The notes: generated by a model from the sequence alone, not told the origin. DNA of 64,000 nt from Psychroflexus torquis ATCC 700755 (GCF_000153485.2 NC_018721.1:1612001-1676000), one strand, 5' to 3'; counted from the first letter of the stretch, positions 1 through 9,651 are shown. Numbers and translations: made by a program.

Positions 1-1410
1 GTTATTGCTATTACCAGTAGCAGCTGTTCTGCTCCTAGAATATTCATTTTGGGTAGTATCGTAGAAAATAAGTTGAGCTTCTTGGATATAAACTTCAGTA
101 TTGGCATCTACAACTTCAACCAATACAGAAGTTTGTTCTAGTGGACTTACCAATTTAGCCCGGTATATATTGTCGGTTCGTTCTTCTTTTTTAGTACTGG
201 TTCTATTAGAAGACACAAAGCCTAATTCTACGTTGCCATTATAAGTAAACGCAAAATCATCGGCATTACTGTTTAATGGGTGACCTAAGTTTTGAGGAGG
301 TGTAAAGTCACCAGAATCTACTTTAGAATAAAAAACATCCAAGCCTCCAAGACCTAGATGTCCATCGCTGGAGAAATAAAGCATATCCTCTTCATCTACG
401 AATGGAAAGTTTTCTCTTCCCTCTGTATTGAGAGTGGGCCCTAAATTTTGTGGAGATCCGTAAGTTCCATCGGCATTAATATCCACAACATAGAGGTCTG
501 AAGATCCATAACCTCCGGCTCTATCACTTGAAAAATAAAGCTGACTCCCGTCTGGGCTTAACGCTGGGTTTGAATTGGAAAATGAAATATCATTAAAAGG
601 CAAGTCTTGGATATCTTGGAACATTCCGTTAACTAGTGTTGCTTTATAAATTTTAAGATTGTTCACTCCGTTGTCATCTTTTCTATATTTTTCGTATAAA
701 AAGTCGTTTCTAGTAAAGTATAAAGTCGATTTATCCTTAGTGATAGCAATAGAGCCTTCGTGGTATTTGGTATTGATATATCCTGTGATTTCAATTGGAT
801 TTTTAAACGTCCCCGCAACATTTTCAGCCACAAAAATATCTAAAGAAGGTTCGTTATCCCATCCATATTTTTTACGAGATTCGTTCCTTGCTGAAACGAA
901 ATAGAGCTTTCCATCGAACTCGTATGCTCCAAAATCTGAGAAATCAGAGCTTAAGCTGAGTTTATTTAATTCAAATCTTGGGGTCATCGATTGTAAATCC
1001 ATCAGGTAATCTGGATTTTCTAGAAAGGCCTTTGCTCTTTGATCCGTTGGCGCTTTATCGACAAAATCAAGCATAGCTTTTTTGAAGTCATCATACTCCT
1101 CGTTAATCAAAAGAGTTTGAGCGTAATTGAAGTAATCTATAGCCTCTGGATTCCGATTACTTCTTAGATAACGCTTAAATAATCGTTCAGATGCTTCGAA
1201 GTTGGAAGTCTTCATATTTGCTATTGCCAATTGCTTATAAACATAAGCATTAGCTTTTCCCTTTTGAATTAATTTTTCGTAAGCATCAATCGCATCGACA
1301 TACGCAAAGCTTTCGAAGTATTTATCTGCTTTTTGGGTATCGCTGTTCTGGGACCAAAGCATGGTTGATGCGAAGCAACAAAAAATACTTAGTATAAATA
1401 GGTTTTTCAT
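1..1410 (-). CDS. PD40/OmpA-family outer-membrane protein, partial (C-terminus outside window)
   Basis: The reading frame runs leftward from an ATG at 1410 and is open to the window edge, so only the first ~470 residues are visible. It begins with a signal peptide ending near LWSQ. A TPR-like N-terminal region follows (KADKYFESFAYVDAIDAYEKL), then a series of PD40/WD40-like beta-propeller repeats with the typical SPDG and LYFSSD motifs. In Flavobacteriaceae such proteins usually end in an OmpA peptidoglycan-binding domain, which would lie beyond the edge. It is last in a leftward cassette after a PorP/SprF gene and a sorting-domain lipoprotein. This is the classical arrangement of type IX secretion/gliding accessory loci, so it probably anchors that assembly between outer membrane and cell wall. 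The OmpA domain is inferred, not seen. Confidence 0.85.
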   Translation of the reverse strand, partial: MKNLFILSIFCCFASTMLWSQNSDTQKADKYFESFAYVDAIDAYEKLIQKGKANAYVYKQLAIANMKTSNFEASERLFKRYLRSNRNPEAIDYFNYAQTLLINEEYDDFKKAMLDFVDKAPTDQRAKAFLENPDYLMDLQSMTPRFELNKLSLSSDFSDFGAYEFDGKLYFVSARNESRKKYGWDNEPSLDIFVAENVAGTFKNPIEITGYINTKYHEGSIAITKDKSTLYFTRNDFLYEKYRKDDNGVNNLKIYKATLVNGMFQDIQDLPFNDISFSNSNPALSPDGSQLYFSSDRAGGYGSSDLYVVDINADGTYGSPQNLGPTLNTEGRENFPFVDEEDMLYFSSDGHLGLGGLDVFYSKVDSGDFTPPQNLGHPLNSNADDFAFTYNGNVELGFVSSNRTSTKKEERTDNIYRAKLVSPLEQTSVLVEVVDANTEVYIQEAQLIFYDTTQNEYSRSRTAATGNSNN

Positions 1411-1428
1411 AATCATGTGGATTTGGGT

Positions 1429-2337
1429 TTAAAAATAGCGAGGAGAAACGTAAGTTTTCTTTTTGAAGAAAATATCGAAAATAATGAAGGCCTCGTAAGA
1501 AGGATTGTTCAAATTACTTTTAGTTGTATCGATAGCAAACCCTATTTGCACCAAATCTGTAGCTCTTATACTTGCCAAGGCACTTATAGCATCTTCATAT
1601 CTATAGGAAACGCCTACTTCAAGCTTTTCGTGAAATAAGAAATTGGCATTCACATCAAAGGAGACTGCTGAATTCAGTTCAGATTTCACTAAAGTAGAGG
1701 GTTTGAATTTGATATAATCGTTGATATCAAACACATAACCTGCTGTCACGAAATAGTGTTGTTCTTCTGAACCAAATTCTCTTCCATCAACTTCTAGGTG
1801 AGTAGAACTTAAGAAATTTGGCATAGAAAGACCTAAATAAAATTTATCTGTATAATATAAAACTCCAGCACCTACACTAGGATAGATTTCGCTAAGATCT
1901 TCTTGAAAAGCAGGATCCATTTCATCTTGGAGATACAAATCTGTAAAGTTACTATTTTGTAATGTTGCTCCAGCTTTTATACCAAAAGCCAATTTGCTAT
2001 TTTGTCCAACATCGATAGTGTAGGAAATATCTGCATAAAGATTGGTTTCGTCTACAGGTCCTATTTGATCAGTAATAGCTGACAATCCAACGCCAAAACC
2101 ATCTCCTAAGGGGGTATGTGCATTAAAAGTAAAAGTTCGGGGTGCGCCATCAATTCCAGACCACTGCCCTCTGTACAAAGCACCAACAGAAAGGCTTTCT
2201 TTAGAGCCAGCGTAAGCTGGGTTAATAACGTTCATATTGTACATGTATTGCGTATATTGGGGATCTTGCTGCGCTGTTACGTTAGTGATAGTAAATAAGC
2301 ACAAGATGGCGAAAAGAGGTATATATATATTTTTCAT
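1429..2337 (-). CDS. PorP/SprF family type IX secretion outer-membrane protein
   Basis: About 302 residues. A signal peptide ending at TAQ precedes the family hallmark QDPQYTQYMYNMNVINPAYAG and a beta-barrel-like pattern to the C-terminus (FIIFDIFFKKKTYVSPRYF). The PorP/SprF family helps type IX secretion cargo with type-B C-terminal domains reach or stay at the surface; SprF of Flavobacterium johnsoniae serves the SprB adhesin. I chose ATG 2337 because the longer frame begins with TTG at 2355 and only adds residues before a normal signal peptide. It sits 18 bases before the PD40 gene and 33 bases after the sorting-domain lipoprotein, so the three are probably one operon. Confidence 0.9.
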   Translation of the reverse strand: MKNIYIPLFAILCLFTITNVTAQQDPQYTQYMYNMNVINPAYAGSKESLSVGALYRGQWSGIDGAPRTFTFNAHTPLGDGFGVGLSAITDQIGPVDETNLYADISYTIDVGQNSKLAFGIKAGATLQNSNFTDLYLQDEMDPAFQEDLSEIYPSVGAGVLYYTDKFYLGLSMPNFLSSTHLEVDGREFGSEEQHYFVTAGYVFDINDYIKFKPSTLVKSELNSAVSFDVNANFLFHEKLEVGVSYRYEDAISALASIRATDLVQIGFAIDTTKSNLNNPSYEAFIIFDIFFKKKTYVSPRYF

Positions 2338-2370
2338 GGATAGGGTTTTCTTCAACTAAGCTATAAAGAC

Positions 2371-2772
2371 TTATTGTTCTACGTTAATGTATAGGGCTCC
2401 TTTTGTACTGAAACCATATTCGAGATCTTCGATTTCGAAAGCAATCTCATAAAAATAAGTCCCAGTCACCAAGCTATTTCCATTATCGGATTCTCCGATA
2501 AATTCGTCTCTATAATTGTCTTTCTCGTAAATTTTTCGACCATTTCTGTCGAAAATTTCTAAAGTGGCAATTCCTGTTCGGTCTGCAAGACAAGTCAAAT
2601 CAAAATTATCATTAAGCCCATCTTCATTTGGAGAAATTCCTTCAGTAATTTTACATTCATTTCGATCCGCATTAAGTTCACCTGAATCATCTGAGCTACA
2701 CGAAAGAGATAAAATTAAGCAAGATAAAATAATAAGGTAGGTTTTGAAATTCATTAAAGTTTGATTATTCAT
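2371..2772 (-). CDS. Small lipoprotein consisting mainly of a T9SS type-B sorting domain
   Basis: 133 residues. After a hydrophobic segment comes a lipobox-like LSLSC followed by SSDD. Acidic residues just after the lipidated Cys are the usual surface-export signal of Bacteroidota lipoproteins. Nearly all the rest matches the gliding-motility-associated (CHU_C, type-B) C-terminal domain: GISPNEDGLNDNF, LEIFDRNGRKIYEKDNY, TGTYFYEI and a closing GALYI strand. There is no passenger domain between lipid anchor and sorting domain. It is the first gene of a leftward cassette with PorP/SprF and PD40 genes, where a giant adhesin would normally sit. An internal ATG at 2754 gives an equally good signal peptide. 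Function beyond secretion/anchoring is unknown. Confidence 0.8.
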   Translation of the reverse strand: MNNQTLMNFKTYLIILSCLILSLSCSSDDSGELNADRNECKITEGISPNEDGLNDNFDLTCLADRTGIATLEIFDRNGRKIYEKDNYRDEFIGESDNGNSLVTGTYFYEIAFEIEDLEYGFSTKGALYINVEQ

Positions 2773-2908
2773 AATAAACGAATTAAGGAAAATTTTAGTG
2801 TTTAAAGGCTAAATTTAGTCAAAAAAGTTAGAAGAAAAATAAAAATCCACCCCCGTTTTTTTAAATTTCCAATATCTTAAAGTGATAAGTGAACTGAAGT
2901 ATTTTTCA

Positions 2909-2916
2909 TAATTTTG
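2909..2916 (+). promoter_or_regulatory. Candidate Bacteroidota -7 box (TAnnTTTG) upstream of hflX
   Basis: TAATTTTG matches the Bacteroidota -7 consensus TAnnTTTG and ends 17 bases before the hflX ATG. A clear -33 TTTG is not visible at 19-21 bases upstream, so this rests on the -7 box and its position alone. Confidence 0.4.
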
Positions 2917-2933
2917 TTTTTATAATATAAACT

Positions 2934-4166
2934 ATGCTAGACGCTCAAAATATAAACTATGAAACAACAGTCCTTATTGGGATTGTTAATCAGTTTCAAA
3001 ATGAAGAAAAATCCAAGGAATATCTAGATGAGTTAGAATTCCTTACTTATACTGCTGGTGGAGAAGTTTTAAAACGTTTTCAACAAAAATTAGAGGTTCC
3101 AAATCCTAAAACTTTTATAGGAAAAGGAAAACTAGAACAAGTAAGAGATTATGTGGAAGAACATCAAGTAGGTACTGCTATTTTTGATGATGAATTATCT
3201 CCTGGTCAACAAAGAAGTATCGAAAAAATACTCAAGTGCAAAGTGGTCGATAGAACCTACCTTATTATGGACATTTTTGCTCAACGCGCAAAAACAAGTA
3301 ACGCTAGCACTCAAGTAGAACTTGCTCAATACGAATACTTGTTACCAAGGCTTGCCGGTCTTTGGACCCACTTGGAAAGACAGCAAGGTGGTATTGGTAT
3401 GCGAGGCCCCGGTGAAACTGAAATTGAAACCGATAGACGTATTGTAAGAGATAAAATCACCTTGCTTAAAAAAAAGCTAAAAACCATAGACAAGCAGATG
3501 GCTGTTCAACGTGGGAACCGAGGAAGCCTTGTAAGAGTAGCTCTCGTTGGCTATACCAATGTTGGTAAATCTACGCTGATGAATGTGATAAGCAAAAGTG
3601 AAGTTTTTGCAGAAAATAAGTTATTCGCTACCTTAGACACTACGGTTAGGAAAGTAGTGATCCGTAATCTTCCTTTCTTGCTTACCGATACAGTAGGTTT
3701 TATAAGAAAGTTACCCACTCAACTTGTGGAGTCGTTCAAATCCACCTTAGATGAAGTCAGAGAAGCCGACTTGCTTTTACATGTAGTCGATATCTCTCAT
3801 GAAAATTTCGAAGATCACATCGAGTCAGTGAATAGTATTTTAGACGATATTAACGCTAAAGATAAACCTTGTATCATGGTCTTTAATAAAATTGATAACT
3901 ACGAACCTGAAGTGATCGAAGAAGATGATTTGATGGTTGAAAAATCCTATCAACATTACACCCTTGAGGAGTGGAAAAAAACATGGATGCAGCGGGAAGG
4001 CGATAATGTTTTATTTATCTCGGCAACAGAGAAAGAAAATATTGAAGAATTTAGAAAAAAAGTCTACGAAACTGCCAGAAAAATACACATTAAACGTTTT
4101 CCATATAACAACTTCTTATATCCAGAATACGAAGCTTATACTGGAGATGAGGAGGAGGAGATGTAG
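2934..4166 (+). CDS. hflX: GTPase HflX
   Basis: 410 residues, normal length. HflX is a ribosome-associated GTPase that splits stalled 70S ribosomes under stress. The N-terminal HflX domain is followed by the signature GPGETEIETDRR (residues 158-169), a coiled linker rich in Lys, then the G domain: G1 GYTNVGKST (206-214), G3 DTVGF (252-256) and G4 NKID (318-321). The C-terminus is acidic (GDEEEEM). It is monocistronic and convergent with the response-regulator gene, whose stop lies 15 bases beyond its own. A TAnnTTTG box precedes the start. Confidence 0.96.
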   Translation: MLDAQNINYETTVLIGIVNQFQNEEKSKEYLDELEFLTYTAGGEVLKRFQQKLEVPNPKTFIGKGKLEQVRDYVEEHQVGTAIFDDELSPGQQRSIEKILKCKVVDRTYLIMDIFAQRAKTSNASTQVELAQYEYLLPRLAGLWTHLERQQGGIGMRGPGETEIETDRRIVRDKITLLKKKLKTIDKQMAVQRGNRGSLVRVALVGYTNVGKSTLMNVISKSEVFAENKLFATLDTTVRKVVIRNLPFLLTDTVGFIRKLPTQLVESFKSTLDEVREADLLLHVVDISHENFEDHIESVNSILDDINAKDKPCIMVFNKIDNYEPEVIEEDDLMVEKSYQHYTLEEWKKTWMQREGDNVLFISATEKENIEEFRKKVYETARKIHIKRFPYNNFLYPEYEAYTGDEEEEM

Positions 4167-4181
4167 AATTAAAGCCAGCTC

Positions 4182-4586
4182 TTAATTTTCAAAAAAGGGC
4201 TTAAGCTGTTTGAGATTTTTTAATTCCTTGAGTTTTTCGATATTAATAGGTTTTTCTACAAAATCGATAACTACTGGATAGGTTTCCGATTTTTCTTTAT
4301 CGGAAAGATCTATTGAAGAGGTAACGACCAAAACATGACAGTATTTGTTTAATCCAATTGATTTGAGTTTATCCATAAATTGCCAGCCATCAAGGTTTGG
4401 CATGTTTACATCTAGGAAAATCAAAAACTTTGTATCCTCGTTCTTGTATTCTGAAATATAATCTAAAGTCTCGTATCCGTTTGAAAAAGACTTAGGATGG
4501 CTAGAAAAATCTGCATGACCCATCATTTTCTCGTAGATAAAAAGGATCATTTTGTCGTCGTCCACATTTAAAACATCTAATTTCAT
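4182..4586 (-). CDS. Single-domain response regulator (receiver only)
   Basis: 134 residues and a CheY-like receiver domain only. The acidic pocket is D9/D10, the phospho-acceptor is D59 in FLDVNMPNLDG, the switch Thr/Ser is T89-S90, and the conserved Lys is K112 in VEKP. There is no output domain, so it acts through protein-protein contact or in a phosphorelay. The loop after beta-5 matches the Bacteroidota receivers usually encoded next to GAF- or PAS-type kinases. It lies 58 bases downstream of a GAF histidine kinase on the same strand, its most likely partner. Confidence 0.9.
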   Translation of the reverse strand: MKLDVLNVDDDKMILFIYEKMMGHADFSSHPKSFSNGYETLDYISEYKNEDTKFLIFLDVNMPNLDGWQFMDKLKSIGLNKYCHVLVVTSSIDLSDKEKSETYPVVIDFVEKPINIEKLKELKNLKQLKPFFEN

Positions 4587-4644
4587 AATTTATTTTATTG
4601 AATTTTTAAGAAGGGTAATAATAAACTAAAAATATTTTGGCTCA

Positions 4645-5850
4645 TTAGACTTGTTTAAGAAGATTAAAGCTAAACGTACTTCCGCTTCCTGGTTTAGAAG
4701 TTACCCAGATGTCACCTCCTAGGTTTAAAATAATTTTTTTACAAACAGCTAGCCCCATCCCTACTCCAGCATCGCTTTGGGAGTCTTCCTTGTAGAAGGG
4801 TCTAAAGATTTTATCTAGATTGGATTCTTTTATACCCAAACCATTATCAGAAATATGAATAACCCATTGATCAGACTCATTCTCGATCTTTATTTCAATG
4901 ACTAAAGGTTTTACTTTAGATCTGTACTTTATAGCATTACCTATTAAATTCCGTAAGACTATTGAAAATGAAGTTTTAGAGGTATGAATTTTAGGAAGTT
5001 TAGAATAGTTTATGGCAATAGTGTTAGATTTGATAATTGGTAGATTAAGATCTATAATACTTTCAATAATTGGCTCTACATCTACACGCTCAATGACATT
5101 TTTCTGTGAAGTCAATTTGGCAAAAGCAAGTATCTCATAGATAAGCCCTGTCATTTTATGAGTGCTTTGTGTGGCGTAGTTGATGTATTGCAAAGCCTCT
5201 TCACCAAGACTTGTTCCTGTATCAATTTGTAATAGTTCTAAAAATCCCTGAATGCTATCTAAAGGGTTTTTAAGATCATGAGCTATAGAATATGCAACTT
5301 CTTCGGTTTGATTCTTTTGAACTTCCAATTGAGAATAGACTTTTTCTAACTCTAAAGATTTCTTACGAGACTCAAAGAGGCGTTCTACAAGTTTTGCAAG
5401 AGATTTGAGGGCTTGTATTTGTGATGCAGATAAAACTTTAGGTTTGTGATCGAAAACACAAAGCGTACCTAAGGCATAGCCTTCTTTACTCATAAGAGGC
5501 ATGCCCGCATAAAAAGCAATTTTCGGGTCTTTTGTAACTAAGGGGTTTTCTTTAAATCTTTCATCTAAAGTAGCATCATTGACAATAAGTAATTTTTCTG
5601 GAGTATTAATAGCGTGTGCGCAGAAAGCTATATCTCTTGAGGTTTCCTTCAAGTCTATTCCTTGCATAGATTTAAAGACTTGCTTTTTGGAATCAATTAA
5701 TGTGATAAGTGATATTGAAGTACCACAAATGTCTGAAGCTAGTTTTGTAATCAAATCATAATCTTCATCTGGAAGATCATCAAGTAATTGGTGACTTTGT
5801 AAATCTTTTAAGCGTTCTACTTCATTATCTGGAATCAGTGGCTTTTTCAT
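4645..5850 (-). CDS. GAF-domain sensor histidine kinase
   Basis: 401 residues, no membrane segment, so cytoplasmic. An N-terminal GAF domain (about residues 10-165, with the RLKDLQSHQLLDDLPDEDYD start) is followed by HisKA, with the phospho-accepting His191 in IAHDLKNPLDS, and a HATPase_c domain: N box around N301/N305, G1 DNGLGI starting at D335, G2 GVGMGLAVCKK. All catalytic motifs are intact. It lies immediately upstream of a stand-alone receiver and downstream of a long multi-PAS protein, all on the minus strand. The GAF ligand is unknown. Confidence 0.93.
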   Translation of the reverse strand: MKKPLIPDNEVERLKDLQSHQLLDDLPDEDYDLITKLASDICGTSISLITLIDSKKQVFKSMQGIDLKETSRDIAFCAHAINTPEKLLIVNDATLDERFKENPLVTKDPKIAFYAGMPLMSKEGYALGTLCVFDHKPKVLSASQIQALKSLAKLVERLFESRKKSLELEKVYSQLEVQKNQTEEVAYSIAHDLKNPLDSIQGFLELLQIDTGTSLGEEALQYINYATQSTHKMTGLIYEILAFAKLTSQKNVIERVDVEPIIESIIDLNLPIIKSNTIAINYSKLPKIHTSKTSFSIVLRNLIGNAIKYRSKVKPLVIEIKIENESDQWVIHISDNGLGIKESNLDKIFRPFYKEDSQSDAGVGMGLAVCKKIILNLGGDIWVTSKPGSGSTFSFNLLKQV

Positions 5851-5928
5851 ATTAATGTGACTTTTAGGGAATCTTTTGTTTAAGTTATCCCTTCATCAAC
5901 TTTTAAATTGAGATTAATTCATATCGAC

Positions 5929-5936
5929 AAAATTAA
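5929..5936 (-). promoter_or_regulatory. Candidate -7 box for the GAF histidine kinase
   Basis: On the minus strand this reads TAATTTTG, a match to TAnnTTTG, about 78 bases before the kinase ATG. It suggests that the kinase and receiver genes can be transcribed separately from the multi-PAS gene. No convincing -33 element is visible. Confidence 0.4.
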
Positions 5937-6012
5937 GCATATTTTCTAAAAAAGAGGCAATTAAAGACCTTTTTTAAAGGTATTGTTTTGAAGGGAGAAC
6001 CAGCTCAAAAAT

Positions 6013-9000
6013 TTAAAGTATGATTTTGGTTTTCTGCTTTTTTTTGTCGGAAATATCTTGCAAACTTCCAACCATTCTTAAAGCTTTTCCTCGATCATCT
6101 CTAATGATAGTTCCTCTATCCAAAACAGAAATATAAGCCCCATCACTTTTCATAAGACGGTAAGGTTCATTCCAATGATCCGCAGTTATATCTTTAAGTG
6201 AAGTTTCAAAAGAAATTTGAATTCTTTCTCTTTCTTCTGGATGGATCTTGCTTAACCACATTTGTTCAGTGTCCCCAAACTCTTTGGGATCATATCCAAA
6301 AAGCTTTTTAAGACCAAGACCCCATGATATAGAATTGTTTTGAATATCAAGATCCCAAACGGCATTTATACCGGTTTCTGAGAGAATTTCAAACTTTTCA
6401 ATTTGTGTTCTTAGATCTTCAACAATCGCCTTCTTCTCTGTTGTGTCTCTAAAATAGATTGAAAGTTGCTTCTCAGAAGGATAAGCACTCACCTCAAACC
6501 ATTTCTGTAAATTTTCAAAATAGGTTTCAAAATGAATGCTTTCTTGTTTCTCCATAGATTCTCTGTACTTTATATCAAGTGCATTTCTTCTAAAATCATC
6601 AAAAACCTCCCATAAATGTTTTCCTAGAATTTCAAATTTTTGCACAGATAAAATCTCCTCAGCGCTTTTATTCCAATATTTAACAATCCATTGTTCATCA
6701 ACCACTAAAAAACCATCGGTAATATTATCTAGAATCTGATTTTTTTCCTGAAGGAGTTTCTTCTCTTTCAATTCAGACTCCTTATAGCCATGTATATTTT
6801 GTAAAGATCCAAACAACTTGACTAGAATGTTATTCTTAAATTCTTGCTCTACGACAATTCGAAACCAATTCTTTGTACCATCAGGAAGGTTAATCTGAGT
6901 GTCAAACTCCTCAACTTGTTTCGTTTTAATTTTTGAAGACTCTAGTATAGCTAGGTCTTTATTTAAATTTAACAGTGAATTCATTTCTGATACCTCACCG
7001 ACAAAACTATCTTTTAGACCAAGCAAGTGCTTTGCATTTTCACTTAAATACGTTTTATTGTTTTCTAAATCAATTTCCCAAGTTCCCGTTTTAGTGAGTA
7101 CATTAGTTTTTTCAAGTAACTCTCCTAGCTTTGCTTTGTCTGTAATATCTCTACCAACACAAAAGACATCGTCACTATCTTTCAGGCGAAACAAAGTCCA
7201 AGAGACGTAAAAGGTGTTGTTATTTTTAGAGTTCACGCGTATTTTTGCATACTGTTTTCCTGGCAATTGAATAGCTGCAGAAAGGGTTTCTAGAGCTTCG
7301 ATTTGATCTTCACTATGGATAAACTTAAAAAAAGGTATAGACAAAAACTCCTCTTCTCTGTAACCGAGTAAGTCGGTTGCGCGTTTATTTACTTTTTTTA
7401 AATAACCATCTTTTCCAGCGATACCCATAAAATCTGGGGCATATTCAAAGAAACTAGTCAACTCATTTTCAGCTTGTTTTCTAGAAATTTCATTGGCCAA
7501 TTGTATAGAAAAATCATCAAAAACAGAGCGAAGGCTTTGTTCTCGAGAATAAGCATGTGTGAAGCCTAAGTGCACTACTCCCATAATGGAACCATGATAC
7601 TGAATTGGGAAGGCATAACTCAGTTTAATATTTATGCCTTCTTCCAAATGTATATCCTCTTCATGAATCGTGATAAGAGGTTGATTCGTTTTAAATATTT
7701 TCTCTATAACACTTTTGTAGAATAAGCCAGTGTCGTGGCTTTCTAAATCGACAACTTTTCCTCCAATAAGCTCTACAGATTTAGTTAATTTTTTTGAATA
7801 AGGATCAAAAAGCCAAACCTCATTGACATAAGACCCTAATTGATTTTCTATCTCTTGCAGGACCTTTATTAATAGAGCATCTAAAGGCATGTTTTCTGTA
7901 AAAATTTTATGAGTCTGAGTGAGGAGCTGACGCTTTATTATACTATTCTTTAGGTCATTAATATCTCTATTGATCACTACCCAATGTGTGTACCAGCCTT
8001 GATCATCCATGATGGGAGTGATAGATAGATTGTTCCAAAACTCTACGTTTTGTTTTGTAAAATTTAAAAGATCAATTTCTACTGGATCCCAATTTTTCAA
8101 TTTTTTATTTAAATCTGTAAATCCTGCTTTGTTTTTATCGGTCACATAAAATTCGAGTGGGGTTTTCCCGATGATGTCTGAGCTATCATAACCAAATAAC
8201 TCTTTGAAGCTAGGATTGGCATAAATAATTTCTGAGTCTAGAAAATTATCGTTGTGAACTTTGGCCATCAAGATGGCATCTTTTGCTCCTGCTACCAATT
8301 TTTCTAAAAGACCCAGGTGGTCTTCTCGCTTTACCGCTTTAGTGATATCTTGCAGAGCTCCAACAAGTCGAGTAGCTTCTCCCTTCTCATTTCTGACGAT
8401 GATCACGTTCTCTCTAACATTGGCAAAGGAAGCATCCTTTTTCAAAAATCTATAATCAAACGTCCATTTCTTCAAATTTTTATCTTCTATTGCTAGTTTT
8501 AAGCTATTTAAAAAAGGGTGGAGGTCATTAGGATGGATTTTAGATTCCCAGAAAGACATTGAAACTATATCACCTCCTCTTTTGTAACCAAAAAGGTACT
8601 CAAAACCCTCACCCCAATACAATTTATCGCTTTTTAAATCACATTCCCATACAGCATCTGAGGTGGCTTGAGAGGCAAGGTCAAACCTGCTTTTTGCTTG
8701 CTCTAGTTCTTTCCTTGCATAATAACTTTCAGTGACATCGGTCACTGTAGAAATCATAAAGTTGTGATCATAAAGAGGGATGTTTTTAGCATCAATAATT
8801 TTTACCTCATTTAATTTTGTGGTGATCTTTAAATTTTGCCACTGCATTTTTTCAGGATTTCGAGAGGCGATATCACTTAAGATTCTTTCCGAAATCTCTT
8901 TCCTGTAGTTAACCTCTGGATATACTTTTTCAAAAAATTCTGATACATTTTGAAGGTCTTCAGCTTCCCAACCATATGTGTCTTCAAACTTTTTGTTGAC

Positions 9001-9486
9001 GTAAACCGTGGTATTGTCGTCTATTTTATTAACAGCAATGCCTAAGGGAAGAGATTCAAAAATTCTTTGAAAAAAAGCCTTATCTAAAGTTTTGTTGGTG
9101 TCACTAAAGTGGGATTTCTCTTTGTAGCTTTGAGTGACCGTAACAAAGAAATATGGAGTCTTATTGATCCCAACGCGTTCACATTTAAAATAAAAATCTT
9201 TGTGATTAAAGCTTAAGTGAAACTCTGCTGTTGATATTGGCTTTTCGGAAAGTGACTCTAACTGAGATTCAATGAATTTTAAAGATTTATTATCGATCCG
9301 TAGTGTTTCTGATAAGAATAATGTCAAGTTGATTGATTCCTCCTTTCTTTCTAAACAATCAAAGAGTGTTTTAAATTTTTGGCTACACCCTTCTACTTTA
9401 GAATCTTCCCCAGAATAACGTACTAAGAATGCAGGAGATTCAAAATAATCCAGTATCTTCTTTAATTCAATAAACTCTGTTGACAT
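6013..9486 (-). CDS. Multi-PAS/GAF sensor protein without an output domain
   Basis: 1157 residues with no membrane segment. I count about seven PAS/PAC units and one GAF domain: PAS at ~145-260, PAS_3 at ~265-385 (ends LVGALQDIT), PAS at ~390-510, GAF at ~525-665, PAS at ~670-780, ~790-900 and ~915-1025, and a last PAS_3 at ~1030-1157 ending RMVGSLQDIS. The protein stops 10-12 residues after this final PAC motif, exactly where a HisKA domain normally begins. No H box, N box or GGDEF is present, and I found no kinase remnant in the ~160 bases downstream. It may work in trans with the GAF kinase next door, or be a C-terminally truncated kinase. Confidence 0.88.
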   Translation of the reverse strand: MSTEFIELKKILDYFESPAFLVRYSGEDSKVEGCSQKFKTLFDCLERKEESINLTLFLSETLRIDNKSLKFIESQLESLSEKPISTAEFHLSFNHKDFYFKCERVGINKTPYFFVTVTQSYKEKSHFSDTNKTLDKAFFQRIFESLPLGIAVNKIDDNTTVYVNKKFEDTYGWEAEDLQNVSEFFEKVYPEVNYRKEISERILSDIASRNPEKMQWQNLKITTKLNEVKIIDAKNIPLYDHNFMISTVTDVTESYYARKELEQAKSRFDLASQATSDAVWECDLKSDKLYWGEGFEYLFGYKRGGDIVSMSFWESKIHPNDLHPFLNSLKLAIEDKNLKKWTFDYRFLKKDASFANVRENVIIVRNEKGEATRLVGALQDITKAVKREDHLGLLEKLVAGAKDAILMAKVHNDNFLDSEIIYANPSFKELFGYDSSDIIGKTPLEFYVTDKNKAGFTDLNKKLKNWDPVEIDLLNFTKQNVEFWNNLSITPIMDDQGWYTHWVVINRDINDLKNSIIKRQLLTQTHKIFTENMPLDALLIKVLQEIENQLGSYVNEVWLFDPYSKKLTKSVELIGGKVVDLESHDTGLFYKSVIEKIFKTNQPLITIHEEDIHLEEGINIKLSYAFPIQYHGSIMGVVHLGFTHAYSREQSLRSVFDDFSIQLANEISRKQAENELTSFFEYAPDFMGIAGKDGYLKKVNKRATDLLGYREEEFLSIPFFKFIHSEDQIEALETLSAAIQLPGKQYAKIRVNSKNNNTFYVSWTLFRLKDSDDVFCVGRDITDKAKLGELLEKTNVLTKTGTWEIDLENNKTYLSENAKHLLGLKDSFVGEVSEMNSLLNLNKDLAILESSKIKTKQVEEFDTQINLPDGTKNWFRIVVEQEFKNNILVKLFGSLQNIHGYKESELKEKKLLQEKNQILDNITDGFLVVDEQWIVKYWNKSAEEILSVQKFEILGKHLWEVFDDFRRNALDIKYRESMEKQESIHFETYFENLQKWFEVSAYPSEKQLSIYFRDTTEKKAIVEDLRTQIEKFEILSETGINAVWDLDIQNNSISWGLGLKKLFGYDPKEFGDTEQMWLSKIHPEERERIQISFETSLKDITADHWNEPYRLMKSDGAYISVLDRGTIIRDDRGKALRMVGSLQDISDKKKQKTKIIL

Positions 9487-9538
9487 ATATTGGTAATATT
9501 AATTAAATGTGTTTTCGGCAATAATATAAAAATTAAAG

Positions 9539-9546
9539 CAAAAATA
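9539..9546 (-). promoter_or_regulatory. Candidate -7 box for the multi-PAS gene
   Basis: Minus-strand TATTTTTG fits TAnnTTTG and lies 52 bases upstream of the ATG at 9486, in very AT-rich sequence. Position and consensus are the only support. Confidence 0.35.
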
Positions 9547-9651
9547 ATAAATATATTAAGCATAAGACCCACTATAATTACATAAATTTAAATTATAATA
9601 ATTTAGACGGACTTAAGTTATCTCGTGATATTCTGCTTTACAGCTTTTTGA

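Noticed and set aside
3937..4185. An 82-codon ORF overlapping hflX
   Set aside because: It is a shadow frame within the intact hflX C-terminus.
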